DNA of 64,000 nucleotides from Companilactobacillus nuruki. Lineage in GTDB: Bacteria > Bacillota > Bacilli > Lactobacillales > Lactobacillaceae. Location of the stretch: positions 124,001 through 188,000 of the forward strand of contig NZ_NIPR01000005.1 in the NCBI RefSeq assembly GCF_002872255.1. The letters run 5' to 3'. Below, piece by piece: positions 54,406 through 61,956 of the stretch. Below the pieces are notes generated by a model. It ran no database searches, was not told where the DNA came from, and saw only the letters and a list, made by a program, of their open reading frames with translations. A program made the translations under genes and the position numbers. Position 1 is the stretch's first letter. The number at the start of each line of letters is the position of its first letter.

Positions 54406-55240
54406 ACATATTGCCAGTTGATTCTGTTAATTTGCGGTTAAGCTCATCATTTTTGGCTAATTCTTTTGCATGTTGTTCGGCCGCTTGTTCAGCATCTTTA
54501 CCAATCAATAAATGTACTGGTGCTTGTTTCATTTCACTCAAAGTATAAATTGCTTCTGCAACCTTTTCAGGCTCACTAATATATCTTTCACCATAAGCAT
54601 GCCATTGATCGTGAATCATATCAATTGCCTGTCCGACAGTATCTTTATAAATATCACTTCGAGCAGCATCCATAGAGTCACCACCCCATTCGGTTCTCAT
54701 ACCTCCAGGTTCAACAGTTGTTACTTGAATACCGAATGGTTGGACTTCATGAGACAATACCTCACTAAGACCATTTACCGCGAATTTGGCACTCTGATAA
54801 GCCCCTAATCCAGGTCCACCTATACGACCACCTATAGAACTAATATTAATAATTCTTCCAGACTTTGCCTTTCTCATTGCTGGTAAAACGGCCTTGATTG
54901 TATAAAGTGTTCCGTAAAAATCAGTATCCATTTGTGATTTGAATGTATCCAATGACATTTCTTCAACTGAATCCATATCAGCAAATCCGGCATTATTAAC
55001 CAATATATCAATTGAGCCAAAATGCTCAATGGCTCTTTGGATGGCTTCATTAACGTCTTTGACATCTGTTACATCTAACGAAATTGGATATATCTGATTA
55101 CCATACTTTTCAAGTAAATCATCAAATCTTTTAGTATTTCTAGCAGTTGCTACTACATTGTCTCCATTGTTCAAAGCATTTTCAGCAATAGAGCGACCCA
55201 AGCCTCTAGAGCTACCTGTTATAAACCAAGTTCTTGTCAT
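54404..55240 (-). CDS. Short-chain dehydrogenase/reductase
   Basis: The 278-residue classical SDR has the nucleotide motif TGSSRGLGRSIAENA (about 8-22), NNAGFA (about 85), catalytic Ser in INISSIGG, and YQSAK (Tyr-x-x-x-Lys). It reduces or oxidises small carbonyls or alcohols with NAD(P)H; substrate unknown. It has a clear AGGAGG site and a MerR-type promoter (55274-55304). Convergent with the MerR gene. Confidence 0.88.
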   Translation of the reverse strand: MTRTWFITGSSRGLGRSIAENALNNGDNVVATARNTKRFDDLLEKYGNQIYPISLDVTDVKDVNEAIQRAIEHFGSIDILVNNAGFADMDSVEEMSLDTFKSQMDTDFYGTLYTIKAVLPAMRKAKSGRIINISSIGGRIGGPGLGAYQSAKFAVNGLSEVLSHEVQPFGIQVTTVEPGGMRTEWGGDSMDAARSDIYKDTVGQAIDMIHDQWHAYGERYISEPEKVAEAIYTLSEMKQAPVHLLIGKDAEQAAEQHAKELAKNDELNRKLTESTGNM

Positions 55241-55273
55241 TATAAATGACCTCCTATTTCTTGTTCATGGGAG

Positions 55274-55304
55274 ATTATAGTTTATTAGAGTAACTCTAGG
55301 TCAA
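55274..55304 (-). promoter_or_regulatory. MerR-type promoter of the SDR gene (19-bp spacer with dyad)
   Basis: TTGACC (55304-55299), a 19-bp spacer and TATAAT (55279-55274) are read on the minus strand. The spacer contains the dyad TAGAGTTACTCTA (55298-55286). Long spacers with a central dyad are the hallmark of MerR-activated promoters. Confidence 0.78.
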
Positions 55305-55349
55305 GCAATTTTAAAAAAAATTATCTTACTCTAATAACTTTTAATTCAT

Positions 55350-55538
55350 CTAAATCCACTTAAAAATAATATCAAAACACAGAAAAATCAACATTAATCC
55401 AAAGATAGAAGCATACCACATGGCAAAACTAATCAACTTAGGTATCTTCTTTTTTTTCATTTTTTTAAAGGCCTTAAATATAACAAAGATCTCTGTACAT
55501 CCTAAAACAAACAGACTCACTGCAATTACATATGGCAT
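55350..55538 (-). CDS. Small two-segment membrane protein, immunity-type
   Basis: The 62-residue protein, starting MPYVIAVSLFVLGCTEI, has two membrane segments (about 3-24 and 39-58) separated by a Lys-rich loop (KAFKKMKKKKIPK). Its ISFAMWYASIFGL resembles VGYAVWYSFAFGL in the 68-residue protein at 59784, so the two are paralogs. The ATG at 55538 has GAAGTG upstream; the frame extends to 55613. It lies after a gene preceded by a paired-repeat box. Bacteriocin self-immunity is a guess from context. Confidence 0.55.
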   Translation of the reverse strand: MPYVIAVSLFVLGCTEIFVIFKAFKKMKKKKIPKLISFAMWYASIFGLMLIFLCFDIIFKWI

Positions 55539-55643
55539 AAGAATCACTTCTTCCTGTACAGCTTTTCTTAGCCATATAATACTTGCTTTAAGAGCAAATA
55601 AAAAAGGAATCAAGCACAGACATCCTGTCTACACTTAACTCCT

Positions 55644-55832
55644 CTATGAGAAATATTTTGAAAAATTAAAGATTGAACTTATTAACGAGACAACTCCAAT
55701 AACGACTACTATTAAAGAAAAAATACCTTTAACCGTACAAATATTATTCCATGGTACATTTACCATAAATGAAATTCCTAAAATTCCTATCCAAAAATAC
55801 TTTCCTTTATAAAAATCGTCATTAAACTTCAC
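55644..55832 (-). CDS. Small membrane protein downstream of a paired-repeat box
   Basis: The 62-residue protein starts with GTG and is preceded by AGAGAGGAAA. It has two predicted membrane segments (about 12-30 and 34-55). I do not recognise the family. No double-glycine leader is present. It follows box C (55902-55931) and a TATTAT -10 box at 55865-55870, so it is the first gene of a short operon with 55350-55538. Confidence 0.5.
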   Translation of the reverse strand: MKFNDDFYKGKYFWIGILGISFMVNVPWNNICTVKGIFSLIVVVIGVVSLISSIFNFSKYFS

Positions 55833-55901
55833 AAGTATTTCCTCTCTTTAATATTATTATTCTGATAATACTCCCAAAAGTCATATTTATGCCAACTCAA
55901 T

Positions 55902-55931
55902 CATTAACGTCCATTTTTTGGTCATGAACGT
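55902..55931 (-). promoter_or_regulatory. Paired direct repeat (box C), candidate LytTR-regulator site
   Basis: On the minus strand GTTCATGAC (55930-55922) and GTTAATGAT (55909-55901) are repeated with a 21-bp period. A TATTAT -10 box lies about 31 bp further (55870-55865). This is the geometry of promoters bound by PlnC/AgrA-like regulators. Confidence 0.7.
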
Positions 55932-55940
55932 AGAATTTCA

Positions 55941-56705
55941 TTAACGAATCGTTTCAACCCATCTCTTTTGAAGATAAATATTGATAGCAGAAATAATTAC
56001 TATCCAAGCAAAAATTACTCCTAAGCCTATCCAAGTTACTGCATTAAATTGACTCAAACTACTAATTCCTTGATTTAAGGTACTATTAATCATTTTAAAA
56101 ATACTCTCGGTTATAATTCTGAAAACATATACTCCTGCCCATATTACGATCAAATACAAAATAAACTTAACAAATCTCTGACTACCAAATGGTAGAAAAC
56201 CACTGATAAAACTAATTAATAAATGAACTAACGTTATTGCTGACCAAATTAAAAATGGTATTAAAACGATCAATAAGATCATTTGTACCAATGTTCCGAA
56301 ATTAATTGAGCCGCTCATATTAAGATAAGATTCAATATCTTGTCCAGCTAATAAATAAATAATTGCATTAATGATACCCTCTAAAATTTGTAAATAAACA
56401 AAAACCAAGAAGGTCGTTAGAATATTACCTAAATACAATTTAGTATCTGTTGAAGGTATTAAACGATAATTGTTACTTGTCAAAATACGTTCATTAACAC
56501 GTGATAACATAATAAAACTTATGAAATTAATAATAGAAAAGCTGATAAGTGTTGTTCCAATAGCGGTATTACTATCAAGATTACCTTTAATCAACATCCA
56601 TAAACAAATTCCTATTAGGGCAATTAGATCAATACCCAAAATCCAATTTACCAACTTCCATTTTTCCCAAATCAGATTTTTACTCAATCCTACAAAATCA
56701 CTCAT
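55941..56705 (-). CDS. ABC transporter permease, duplicated pair (copy 2)
   Basis: The 254-residue protein has six or so membrane segments and starts MSDFVGLSKNLIWEKWKL. It is similar to the permease at 57427 along its whole length (VSKNLI..., YRLIPxSDTxLYxxN, IIxESIF/NIF). The ATG at 56705 follows GGGAGGTG and overlaps the ATPase stop by 8 bp; the frame extends to 56723. It would form the membrane part of the transporter with the neighbouring ATPase. Confidence 0.85.
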   Translation of the reverse strand: MSDFVGLSKNLIWEKWKLVNWILGIDLIALIGICLWMLIKGNLDSNTAIGTTLISFSIINFISFIMLSRVNERILTSNNYRLIPSTDTKLYLGNILTTFLVFVYLQILEGIINAIIYLLAGQDIESYLNMSGSINFGTLVQMILLIVLIPFLIWSAITLVHLLISFISGFLPFGSQRFVKFILYLIVIWAGVYVFRIITESIFKMINSTLNQGISSLSQFNAVTWIGLGVIFAWIVIISAINIYLQKRWVETIR

Positions 56706-57411
56706 TTGAAACACCTCCCTCATAAACTTGTTCGTAATACTCCTCTACACCTAAGTGATATTTCTCTTGAATACCTTCAACTGAACTAACTTGATAAATT
56801 GTCTTATCCTTAATAATAACGACGTCATCCAACAAACTAGCAATCTCAGTAACATAATGATCACTGATAATAATTGTTGAATCATCGCTCTTCCAACGAA
56901 TAATACTGCTGATAATCTTCTTACGAGACATACTATCAATTCCGCTTAATGGTTCATCCAACAAATAAAGTTTTGTTTCTCTAGAAAGAGCCAGCGCAAT
57001 TACTAATTTTCCTAATGTTCCGGTTGAAAGATTTGATAATCTTTGTTCTTTATCAAGGTCTAAATACTCGGATATTTCAGCATATTTTTTACTAGAAAAA
57101 TCAGGATAAACGTTGAGATAAAATTTTTCAATATCCTTTATTTTTGTGTTTCTTCCAAAACCATTCAAATGATCACTAAAACTAATTTTTTCTTTAATTT
57201 CAGCTTTTTTTGCAGTTCCATCAACCGTTATAACGCCCTCTGGCAAAGAATTAATTCCAGCAATCAAACGCATTAAAGTCGTTTTACCTGCTCCGTTTTC
57301 ACCTAATAATCCAATGATTTTGCCACTATCTAAAGATAGATCAATATTTGTTAAAATTTTTTTATTGTTCTTTTTATAATTCAAATTACTTATTTTTAGT
57401 ATTTCCGCCAT
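56698..57411 (-). CDS. ABC transporter ATPase, duplicated pair (copy 2)
   Basis: The 237-residue ATPase has Walker A GENGAGKTTLMR, signature LSTGTLGKLVIALAL and Walker B LYLLDEPLSGIDS. The tail GVEEYYEQVYEGGVSNE is nearly identical to copy 1. Missing Gln/Arg variations in the signature (LSTG instead of LSGG) are shared with copy 1. YtrB/EcsA-like exporter or bacteriocin-immunity ABC is the likely class. Confidence 0.87.
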   Translation of the reverse strand: MAEILKISNLNYKKNNKKILTNIDLSLDSGKIIGLLGENGAGKTTLMRLIAGINSLPEGVITVDGTAKKAEIKEKISFSDHLNGFGRNTKIKDIEKFYLNVYPDFSSKKYAEISEYLDLDKEQRLSNLSTGTLGKLVIALALSRETKLYLLDEPLSGIDSMSRKKIISSIIRWKSDDSTIIISDHYVTEIASLLDDVVIIKDKTIYQVSSVEGIQEKYHLGVEEYYEQVYEGGVSNE

Positions 57412-57426
57412 AATATTCTTCCTTTC

Positions 57427-58179
57427 TTACTTAGTTGTTTCTGACCATCGATTCATTATATATAAATTAGTACTTACAAAGACCAATATCCAAACTATAA
57501 CAATGACGATTCCCATACTAAGCAAATGTATCTCATCAGTAAAAGTATTTCCTGCATTACCAGTGGTTAAAATATCAAAAATATTTTCTGTAATAATTTT
57601 AAATGGCACTGAAAGAATCCCAACTACTATAACTTCTAAAATGATTTTTCCAATACTCTGATTTTTAAAAGGAAGAAAACCATCAATCCAATCAATAACC
57701 AAATGTAATAAGCTGATACCCGCCCAAATCAATAAGACACCTAAAATGAAAGTAACCAAAATTTCAAATTTAAAAAAGTATTGTTGAACAGAATTAAAAT
57801 GCCTTATCATAAAATCATCATACGGATTAGGAAAAATTTTCACGGCTACACTATAGATAATCAATTCACCAATTATTAAATAAATTAAAGAGATTAAGGC
57901 TGTCATCATGTTACTAAAGTAAAGTTGCGTATCACTAATTGGAATCAAACGATACTTATCACTGCTGTAGGTATTCTCAATTGCAATAGCCAACAAGATG
58001 ATCCCAACAATCATTATTATTACAACGCCACCTGTGAAACTAGTAATATCTGAATTATGAAAAATAAAATCATAAATTTGTGCCGCCACAATTACGAAGA
58101 TATGAAGGACCAATAGAATCGTAACTAGTCTCATACGATACTTGATTAAATTCTTACTAACACGTCCAAAACTACTCAT
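57427..58179 (-). CDS. ABC transporter permease, duplicated pair (copy 1)
   Basis: The 250-residue permease starts MSSFGRVSKNLIKYRMRLV at 58179, behind GGAGGAG, and overlaps the ATPase stop by 8 bp. It has six or so membrane segments and matches the copy-2 permease. The frame extends to 58254, but the extra residues lie in the ATPase gene. Confidence 0.85.
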   Translation of the reverse strand: MSSFGRVSKNLIKYRMRLVTILLVLHIFVIVAAQIYDFIFHNSDITSFTGGVVIIMIVGIILLAIAIENTYSSDKYRLIPISDTQLYFSNMMTALISLIYLIIGELIIYSVAVKIFPNPYDDFMIRHFNSVQQYFFKFEILVTFILGVLLIWAGISLLHLVIDWIDGFLPFKNQSIGKIILEVIVVGILSVPFKIITENIFDILTTGNAGNTFTDEIHLLSMGIVIVIVWILVFVSTNLYIMNRWSETTK

Positions 58180-58906
58180 TGGAAACTCCTCCTTCATAAA
58201 TCTGTTCATAATATTCTTCAACACCCAAGTGATATTGAGTTTGAATATCCTCAACAGGAATTGTTTGATAAATCTGCTTATCTTTTAGAATGATCACCTC
58301 ATCCAACAAACTAGAAATCTCTTTCACATAATGTGAACTAATGATAATGGTTGAATTATCATTCTTCCACTGCAAAACACTTTTAATAATTTTCTTACGT
58401 GTCATGATATCAATACCGTTCAATGGTTCATCTAACAAGTAGATTGGTACTTGCCGGGCCAAAGTCAAAGCTATCATTAGTTTTTCACCACTCCCAGTTG
58501 AAAGAGAGTTTAATTTATCATCACTATTTATCCCCAAGAACTTTGCCATTTCTTGATATTTTTCAAAAGAAAAATCAGGATAGATGTCCAGATAAAATTG
58601 AATAATATTTTTTACCTTAGTTCCTGCACTTATTCTGCTAGGGCTTTTTTTGAGACTATCTAAGGAATAAGTCATACTAACACAAGACTTAATACCAGCT
58701 TTGGTATCTATACCTGAAACAATTACTTTTCCAGAATTTTTAGCGTTCACTCCAGAAATCAAGCGCATTAAAGTTGTTTTACCTGCTCCATTTGCACCCA
58801 ATAAACCAATAATTTTGCCACTATCCAGAGTTAAATTAATATTATTTAGTATTTGTTTGTTGTTCTTTTTGTAATTCAGATGACTTATCTCCAAGATTTT
58901 ACTCAT
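58172..58906 (-). CDS. ABC transporter ATPase, duplicated pair (copy 1)
   Basis: The 244-residue ATPase has Walker A GANGAGKTTLMR, signature LSTGSGEKLMIALTLAR and Walker B IYLLDEPLNGIDIM. It overlaps the GntR gene by 8 bp, so the regulator and transporter are translated together. Copy 2 follows in the same operon; near-identical termini suggest recent duplication. Confidence 0.88.
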   Translation of the reverse strand: MSKILEISHLNYKKNNKQILNNINLTLDSGKIIGLLGANGAGKTTLMRLISGVNAKNSGKVIVSGIDTKAGIKSCVSMTYSLDSLKKSPSRISAGTKVKNIIQFYLDIYPDFSFEKYQEMAKFLGINSDDKLNSLSTGSGEKLMIALTLARQVPIYLLDEPLNGIDIMTRKKIIKSVLQWKNDNSTIIISSHYVKEISSLLDEVIILKDKQIYQTIPVEDIQTQYHLGVEEYYEQIYEGGVSNE

Positions 58907-59273
58907 GGTTTACCTCCCGCTGTTTTACATAATTATTGAAGCTTTCCATTATCTCATTATCGTTCATATTAAGTGAATGTAATTTCTCATAAGTAGCATC
59001 AAACATTTCCGCCACAATATGGCTTTTTAGCTTTTTCACGATTGTCACATCCCCTGTCACAAAGTTTCCCTTACCCCGTTGTGGGATAATCACATTTTCG
59101 TCTGTCATTTCTTTTAATGCCTTTTGAACCGTATTGGAATTGGCCGAAAATTGAACAGCTAGTTGCCTAACTGAGGGTAATTGAGAATTCAATTCATATT
59201 CGTTACTGATAATCTTGCGATATAAAATGTCCTTTATTTGGAGATAAATTGGAATGTTATCAATATATTCCAT
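58899..59273 (-). CDS. GntR-family regulator, YtrA subfamily
   Basis: The 124-residue protein has a GntR winged helix (LPSVRQLAVQFSANSNTVQKALKEMTDENVIIPQRGKGNFV, about 30-70) and a short C-terminal helical part, typical of YtrA regulators that control ABC transporters. It is first in the operon. An inverted repeat, TACTGT...ACAGTA, lies just upstream. Confidence 0.9.
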   Translation of the reverse strand: MEYIDNIPIYLQIKDILYRKIISNEYELNSQLPSVRQLAVQFSANSNTVQKALKEMTDENVIIPQRGKGNFVTGDVTIVKKLKSHIVAEMFDATYEKLHSLNMNDNEIMESFNNYVKQREVNHE

Positions 59274-59286
59274 CTTTTCACCTTCT

Positions 59287-59312
59287 TACTGTTCTAGTAC
59301 ACTAACACAGTA
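59287..59312 (-). promoter_or_regulatory. Inverted repeat upstream of the GntR operon, candidate operator
   Basis: TACTGT (59287-59292) and ACAGTA (59307-59312) form an inverted repeat 14 bp apart, with CTAGTACACTA inside. The position between a TATATA-rich -10 region and the ribosome site fits autorepression by the YtrA-type GntR. Confidence 0.6.
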
Positions 59313-59376
59313 ATATATATATCCTCAAAAAGCAACTTTTTTTGACATTATTAATAAAAAATCTTGTACTACAATG

Positions 59377-59426
59377 AAAGAAGAGAGAGGAAAAACATAA
59401 CCCGTTTTTCCTCTCTCTTCTTTTTA
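59377..59426. terminator. Bidirectional terminator at 59.4 kb
   Basis: AAGAAGAGAGAGGAAAAAC pairs with GTTTTTCCTCTCTCTTCTTTTT around a 7-nt loop. It ends the immunity operon on the minus strand. Confidence 0.85.
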
Positions 59427-59434
59427 CCTACTGC

Positions 59435-59773
59435 CTATCTAACTGGCATCTTTTCAAAGATACTGTAAAACTGTGATTTGTCTACTGAATTGCCACGGTA
59501 GACTCCGTTCCAACCAGCTCGCTTAGCAGCATCTCCTAATTCATTTAAATTATCATTTTCATCTTTAGATAAATTAATATTACTAAAACCGACAATATAA
59601 ATATAATTTACCATCCGATTGACTAGTGCTTCGGGATTCTTAGCTGTATCCAATTTTAAATAAACTTGCGATAAAACATCGGTAATATCTAATAGAGCCG
59701 AATTTTTATCAGAATGTTCCATCAATGAATCGTACAAGTTATGAATATAATTCTTAGTTTTTTCGATATCCAT
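59435..59773 (-). CDS. Bacteriocin immunity protein (enterocin A immunity family)
   Basis: The 112-residue soluble, helical protein resembles the enterocin A immunity family, notably in the spacing of LNELGDAAKRAGWNGVYRGNSVDKSQFYSIF. Such proteins protect the cell from class II bacteriocins by binding the mannose-PTS/bacteriocin complex. No cognate bacteriocin gene was seen nearby. It lies 10 bp after the small membrane protein gene, and box A precedes the operon. Confidence 0.7.
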   Translation of the reverse strand: MDIEKTKNYIHNLYDSLMEHSDKNSALLDITDVLSQVYLKLDTAKNPEALVNRMVNYIYIVGFSNINLSKDENDNLNELGDAAKRAGWNGVYRGNSVDKSQFYSIFEKMPVR

Positions 59774-59783
59774 TTTGATCCTC

Positions 59784-59990
59784 CTAAAATGCGTTCAGTG
59801 TCAAGGCTATCCCTAATAGAGATATCCCTAATCCAAAGGCAAAACTATACCAGACTGCGTAGCCGACAAAACTAGATGTCGATTTGTTGCCATGCTTTTG
59901 AATCATTTTGACATATTTAAAAGAATTCACCATCTGATAAATACCAAAAAATATTCCTAAAACACCAAATACATATTTCCAGATCATCAT
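59784..59990 (-). CDS. Small two-segment membrane protein, immunity-type
   Basis: The 68-residue protein has two membrane segments (about 4-22 and 42-65) and a basic loop (KYVKMIQKHGNK). It shares AxWYSxxFGL with the protein at 55350. It is first in a two-gene operon with the immunity protein, behind a paired-repeat box and a TATATT -10 box. Function not established; membrane immunity or transport accessory is a guess. Confidence 0.7.
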   Translation of the reverse strand: MMIWKYVFGVLGIFFGIYQMVNSFKYVKMIQKHGNKSTSSFVGYAVWYSFAFGLGISLLGIALTLNAF

Positions 59991-60019
59991 TAACGCTTCC
60001 TTTCTAGCTTCTTGACCTT

Positions 60020-60085
60020 AATATAGCATCGGTCTATTTAACTAAAGTGAAAACATCCTCAATGATGGGATTTTTATTCCTGAAC
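60020..60085 (-). promoter_or_regulatory. Paired direct repeat (box A) and -10 box upstream of the immunity operon
   Basis: On the minus strand GTTCAGGAA and ATTGAGGAT (60085-60055) are 22 bp apart. A TATATT -10 box (60025-60020) is 29 bp further. Spacer AAAAATCCC is nearly the same as in box B. The box overlaps the stop of the gene at 60085. Confidence 0.7.
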
Positions 60086-60393
60086 TAAAACCAAATTGAA
60101 CCGGCAATTATTGCTGACAACGCAATGGCATCGTATTTCTCCCCTTTTCCTCTGGAGAAATAATATAAGTCGATTACACTTTTAGGAAAATCCTTCTTAT
60201 TCTCTAAATATTCAATTGAAATCCTTTTACAGAGTCGTGATGATAATAGATCTACATCTTCTGTTTTCTCCAATTCAGTCGCATATTCTAAGATCATCTT
60301 CTTCAGATCTGGTCGCTTATTGATATTGATATCGTTATAGGCACTATCTAAATGGTCCATCATTTCTTTAACTTTTTCAGCACGATTTTTCAT
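60085..60393 (-). CDS. Bacteriocin immunity-type protein, small soluble
   Basis: The 102-residue helical, soluble protein begins MKNRAEKVKEMMDHLDSAYND and has LLSSRLCKRISIEYLENKKDFPKSVIDLYYFSRGKGEKYDAIALSAIIAGSIWF. It resembles small class II immunity proteins in length and in the C-terminal LY...A pattern, but similarity is modest. It lies divergently from the first histidine kinase gene. Box B and a -10 box precede it. Confidence 0.6.
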   Translation of the reverse strand: MKNRAEKVKEMMDHLDSAYNDININKRPDLKKMILEYATELEKTEDVDLLSSRLCKRISIEYLENKKDFPKSVIDLYYFSRGKGEKYDAIALSAIIAGSIWF

Positions 60394-60479
60394 GAGTTTT
60401 CTCCTTATACCTTACTGTTCTTAATAATCATCATTATTCATTAATTTTTTGAAGGCAATTATTTAATTGTCATGTATTG

Positions 60480-60544
60480 AAAATAACACCATTCCATATT
60501 CTTCGAAAAAATTATCCTGAATTGAGGGTTTTTCTTTCCTAAAT
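60480..60544 (-). promoter_or_regulatory. Paired direct repeat (box B) and -10 box of the immunity-type gene
   Basis: On the minus strand ATTTAGGAA and ATTCAGGAT (60544-60514) repeat with a 22-bp period. A TATTTT box (60485-60480) is 28 bp further. It aligns with box A over all 31 positions with the pattern nTTnAGGAAnnAAAAnCCC. Confidence 0.72.
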
Positions 60545-60548
60545 GATT

Positions 60549-60578
60549 ATTCAAGACTGATTTTTCCTAATTCAAGAT
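60549..60578 (+). promoter_or_regulatory. Paired direct repeat in front of the histidine-kinase operon
   Basis: ATTCAAGAC (60549-60557) and ATTCAAGAT (60570-60578) repeat at exactly 21 bp. GATAAT (60608-60613), a candidate -10 box, lies 30 bp further. It abuts box B, so this is one divergent control region for the kinase operon and the immunity-type gene. Confidence 0.7.
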
Positions 60579-60648
60579 ATCTATATTTTTATTGTTCATT
60601 TATATGTGATAATTAATATATCAATTTAAGTTATTAGGAGGTAATGAC

Positions 60649-61941
60649 ATGATCTATCTTGATCCAATCGCGAATATAGTTGGACAAATTCTCTCATGGA
60701 TTATCTTTTTCTATGTTTTCGAAAAGGTATATAGACCTAATTTACTTTCCCTAACCATAATCTTTATTATTACTGTTTTACGAAGCTTGTTTTTTACTGA
60801 TTTCGCCTATTTAATTGTCGTTATAACGGCTTATTTAATTTTAAACCCTCATAAAAAAAGAAATCTCCTCCTAATCAATTCTTTACTTATTAGTATTCTA
60901 CTTCGATTATTATCAGAGACTCTAGCCAAAACTACAGTGGTTCTTTTTAACATTAATCACATTTCAACACATAGCTTATCAGGTAGTTGCATCTTTGTTG
61001 CCATAACTATTTTGATTGAGACATCTATTGCTCTAGCCTTTGTCTATCTCTATAAAAGATTCAATCTAACATCTGCCTGGCAACTGGAAAATTCAAGTCT
61101 TTTTAGTATTTTGATTACTTATCTTTTTCTCGTGATTTTCATTTTCATGCGTATTATTCAACATTATCAAGCTTACTCTGATCTATTATCGGGAATTTTA
61201 TTATTTATTCTGATTCAATGTACTTTTATAGTTATCGTTTTTCTCAAAAGTAGTCAAATTCAAAAAGAATCTTATACTCGTGAATTAGGCAAAGAACAAT
61301 TGAAGAATCTTAAAATGTACACCGACCAACTTGAACATGACCAATTAAAATTACGTAACTTTGAACATAACTATAAAAACCAAATTAAAGACTTACGATC
61401 AATTGCAGTTAATGGTGATTTTGAAAAAATGAAAGTATCCCTTGTAGAACTGGAAGATTATTCTAATAGTTATTTTGACAATATTTCGATGCAATTATTT
61501 AAAGACCTCAATAATGTCCAAAATCCTTATCTCAAAAGTCTTTTAATCAGTAAACTAACACTAATCCATCAAAACAAGACTACTTGTCATTTCGAATGCC
61601 GTAATATCGTTAATGACGTTACTATTAATATTTTTGACCTAGTTCGTTTGTTAGGAATTTCGATTGACAATGCGATTGAAGAAACAAAAGGCCAAAAGAA
61701 TAGTGAGATTCAATTGGCTATTATTCAAGAATCCAAACAATTATCCTTTTTGATAATCAATACAACCCACACCAAAACCAAAATAAATCAAATGATGCAA
61801 GACGGATATTCTACTAAAAAGAATCACGCCGGCTTTGGATTAGCTAATGTTCAAGATATTAAAAAGAAATATCCTAACCTCTTCGTTCAATACCGCAATG
61901 ACAATAGTTGGTTCAAATTAAATATCCAAATAATCAAATAA
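60649..61941 (+). CDS. HPK10-type sensor histidine kinase 1, H-box His-Asn
   Basis: The 430-residue protein has about six membrane segments (1-205) and a GHKL kinase end, as in AgrC/PlnB peptide-pheromone sensors. H-box: NFEHNYKN, His240 followed by Asn241 (codon AAC at 61369) where relatives have Asp. N-box SIDNAIEE (338-345) and G-box NHAGFGLAN (392-400) are intact, so ATP binding looks normal. It is 15 bp upstream of a paralog. Asn at the catalytic-base position may weaken autophosphorylation. Confidence 0.87.
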   Translation: MIYLDPIANIVGQILSWIIFFYVFEKVYRPNLLSLTIIFIITVLRSLFFTDFAYLIVVITAYLILNPHKKRNLLLINSLLISILLRLLSETLAKTTVVLFNINHISTHSLSGSCIFVAITILIETSIALAFVYLYKRFNLTSAWQLENSSLFSILITYLFLVIFIFMRIIQHYQAYSDLLSGILLFILIQCTFIVIVFLKSSQIQKESYTRELGKEQLKNLKMYTDQLEHDQLKLRNFEHNYKNQIKDLRSIAVNGDFEKMKVSLVELEDYSNSYFDNISMQLFKDLNNVQNPYLKSLLISKLTLIHQNKTTCHFECRNIVNDVTINIFDLVRLLGISIDNAIEETKGQKNSEIQLAIIQESKQLSFLIINTTHTKTKINQMMQDGYSTKKNHAGFGLANVQDIKKKYPNLFVQYRNDNSWFKLNIQIIK

Positions 61942-61956
61942 TTGAGGAAAAGATAG

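Noticed and set aside
59341-59426. TTGACA followed by a strong hairpin on the plus strand, possible small RNA
   Set aside because: The distance to a -10-like TACAAT is too long (22 bp) and the terminator follows almost at once, leaving no room for an RNA.
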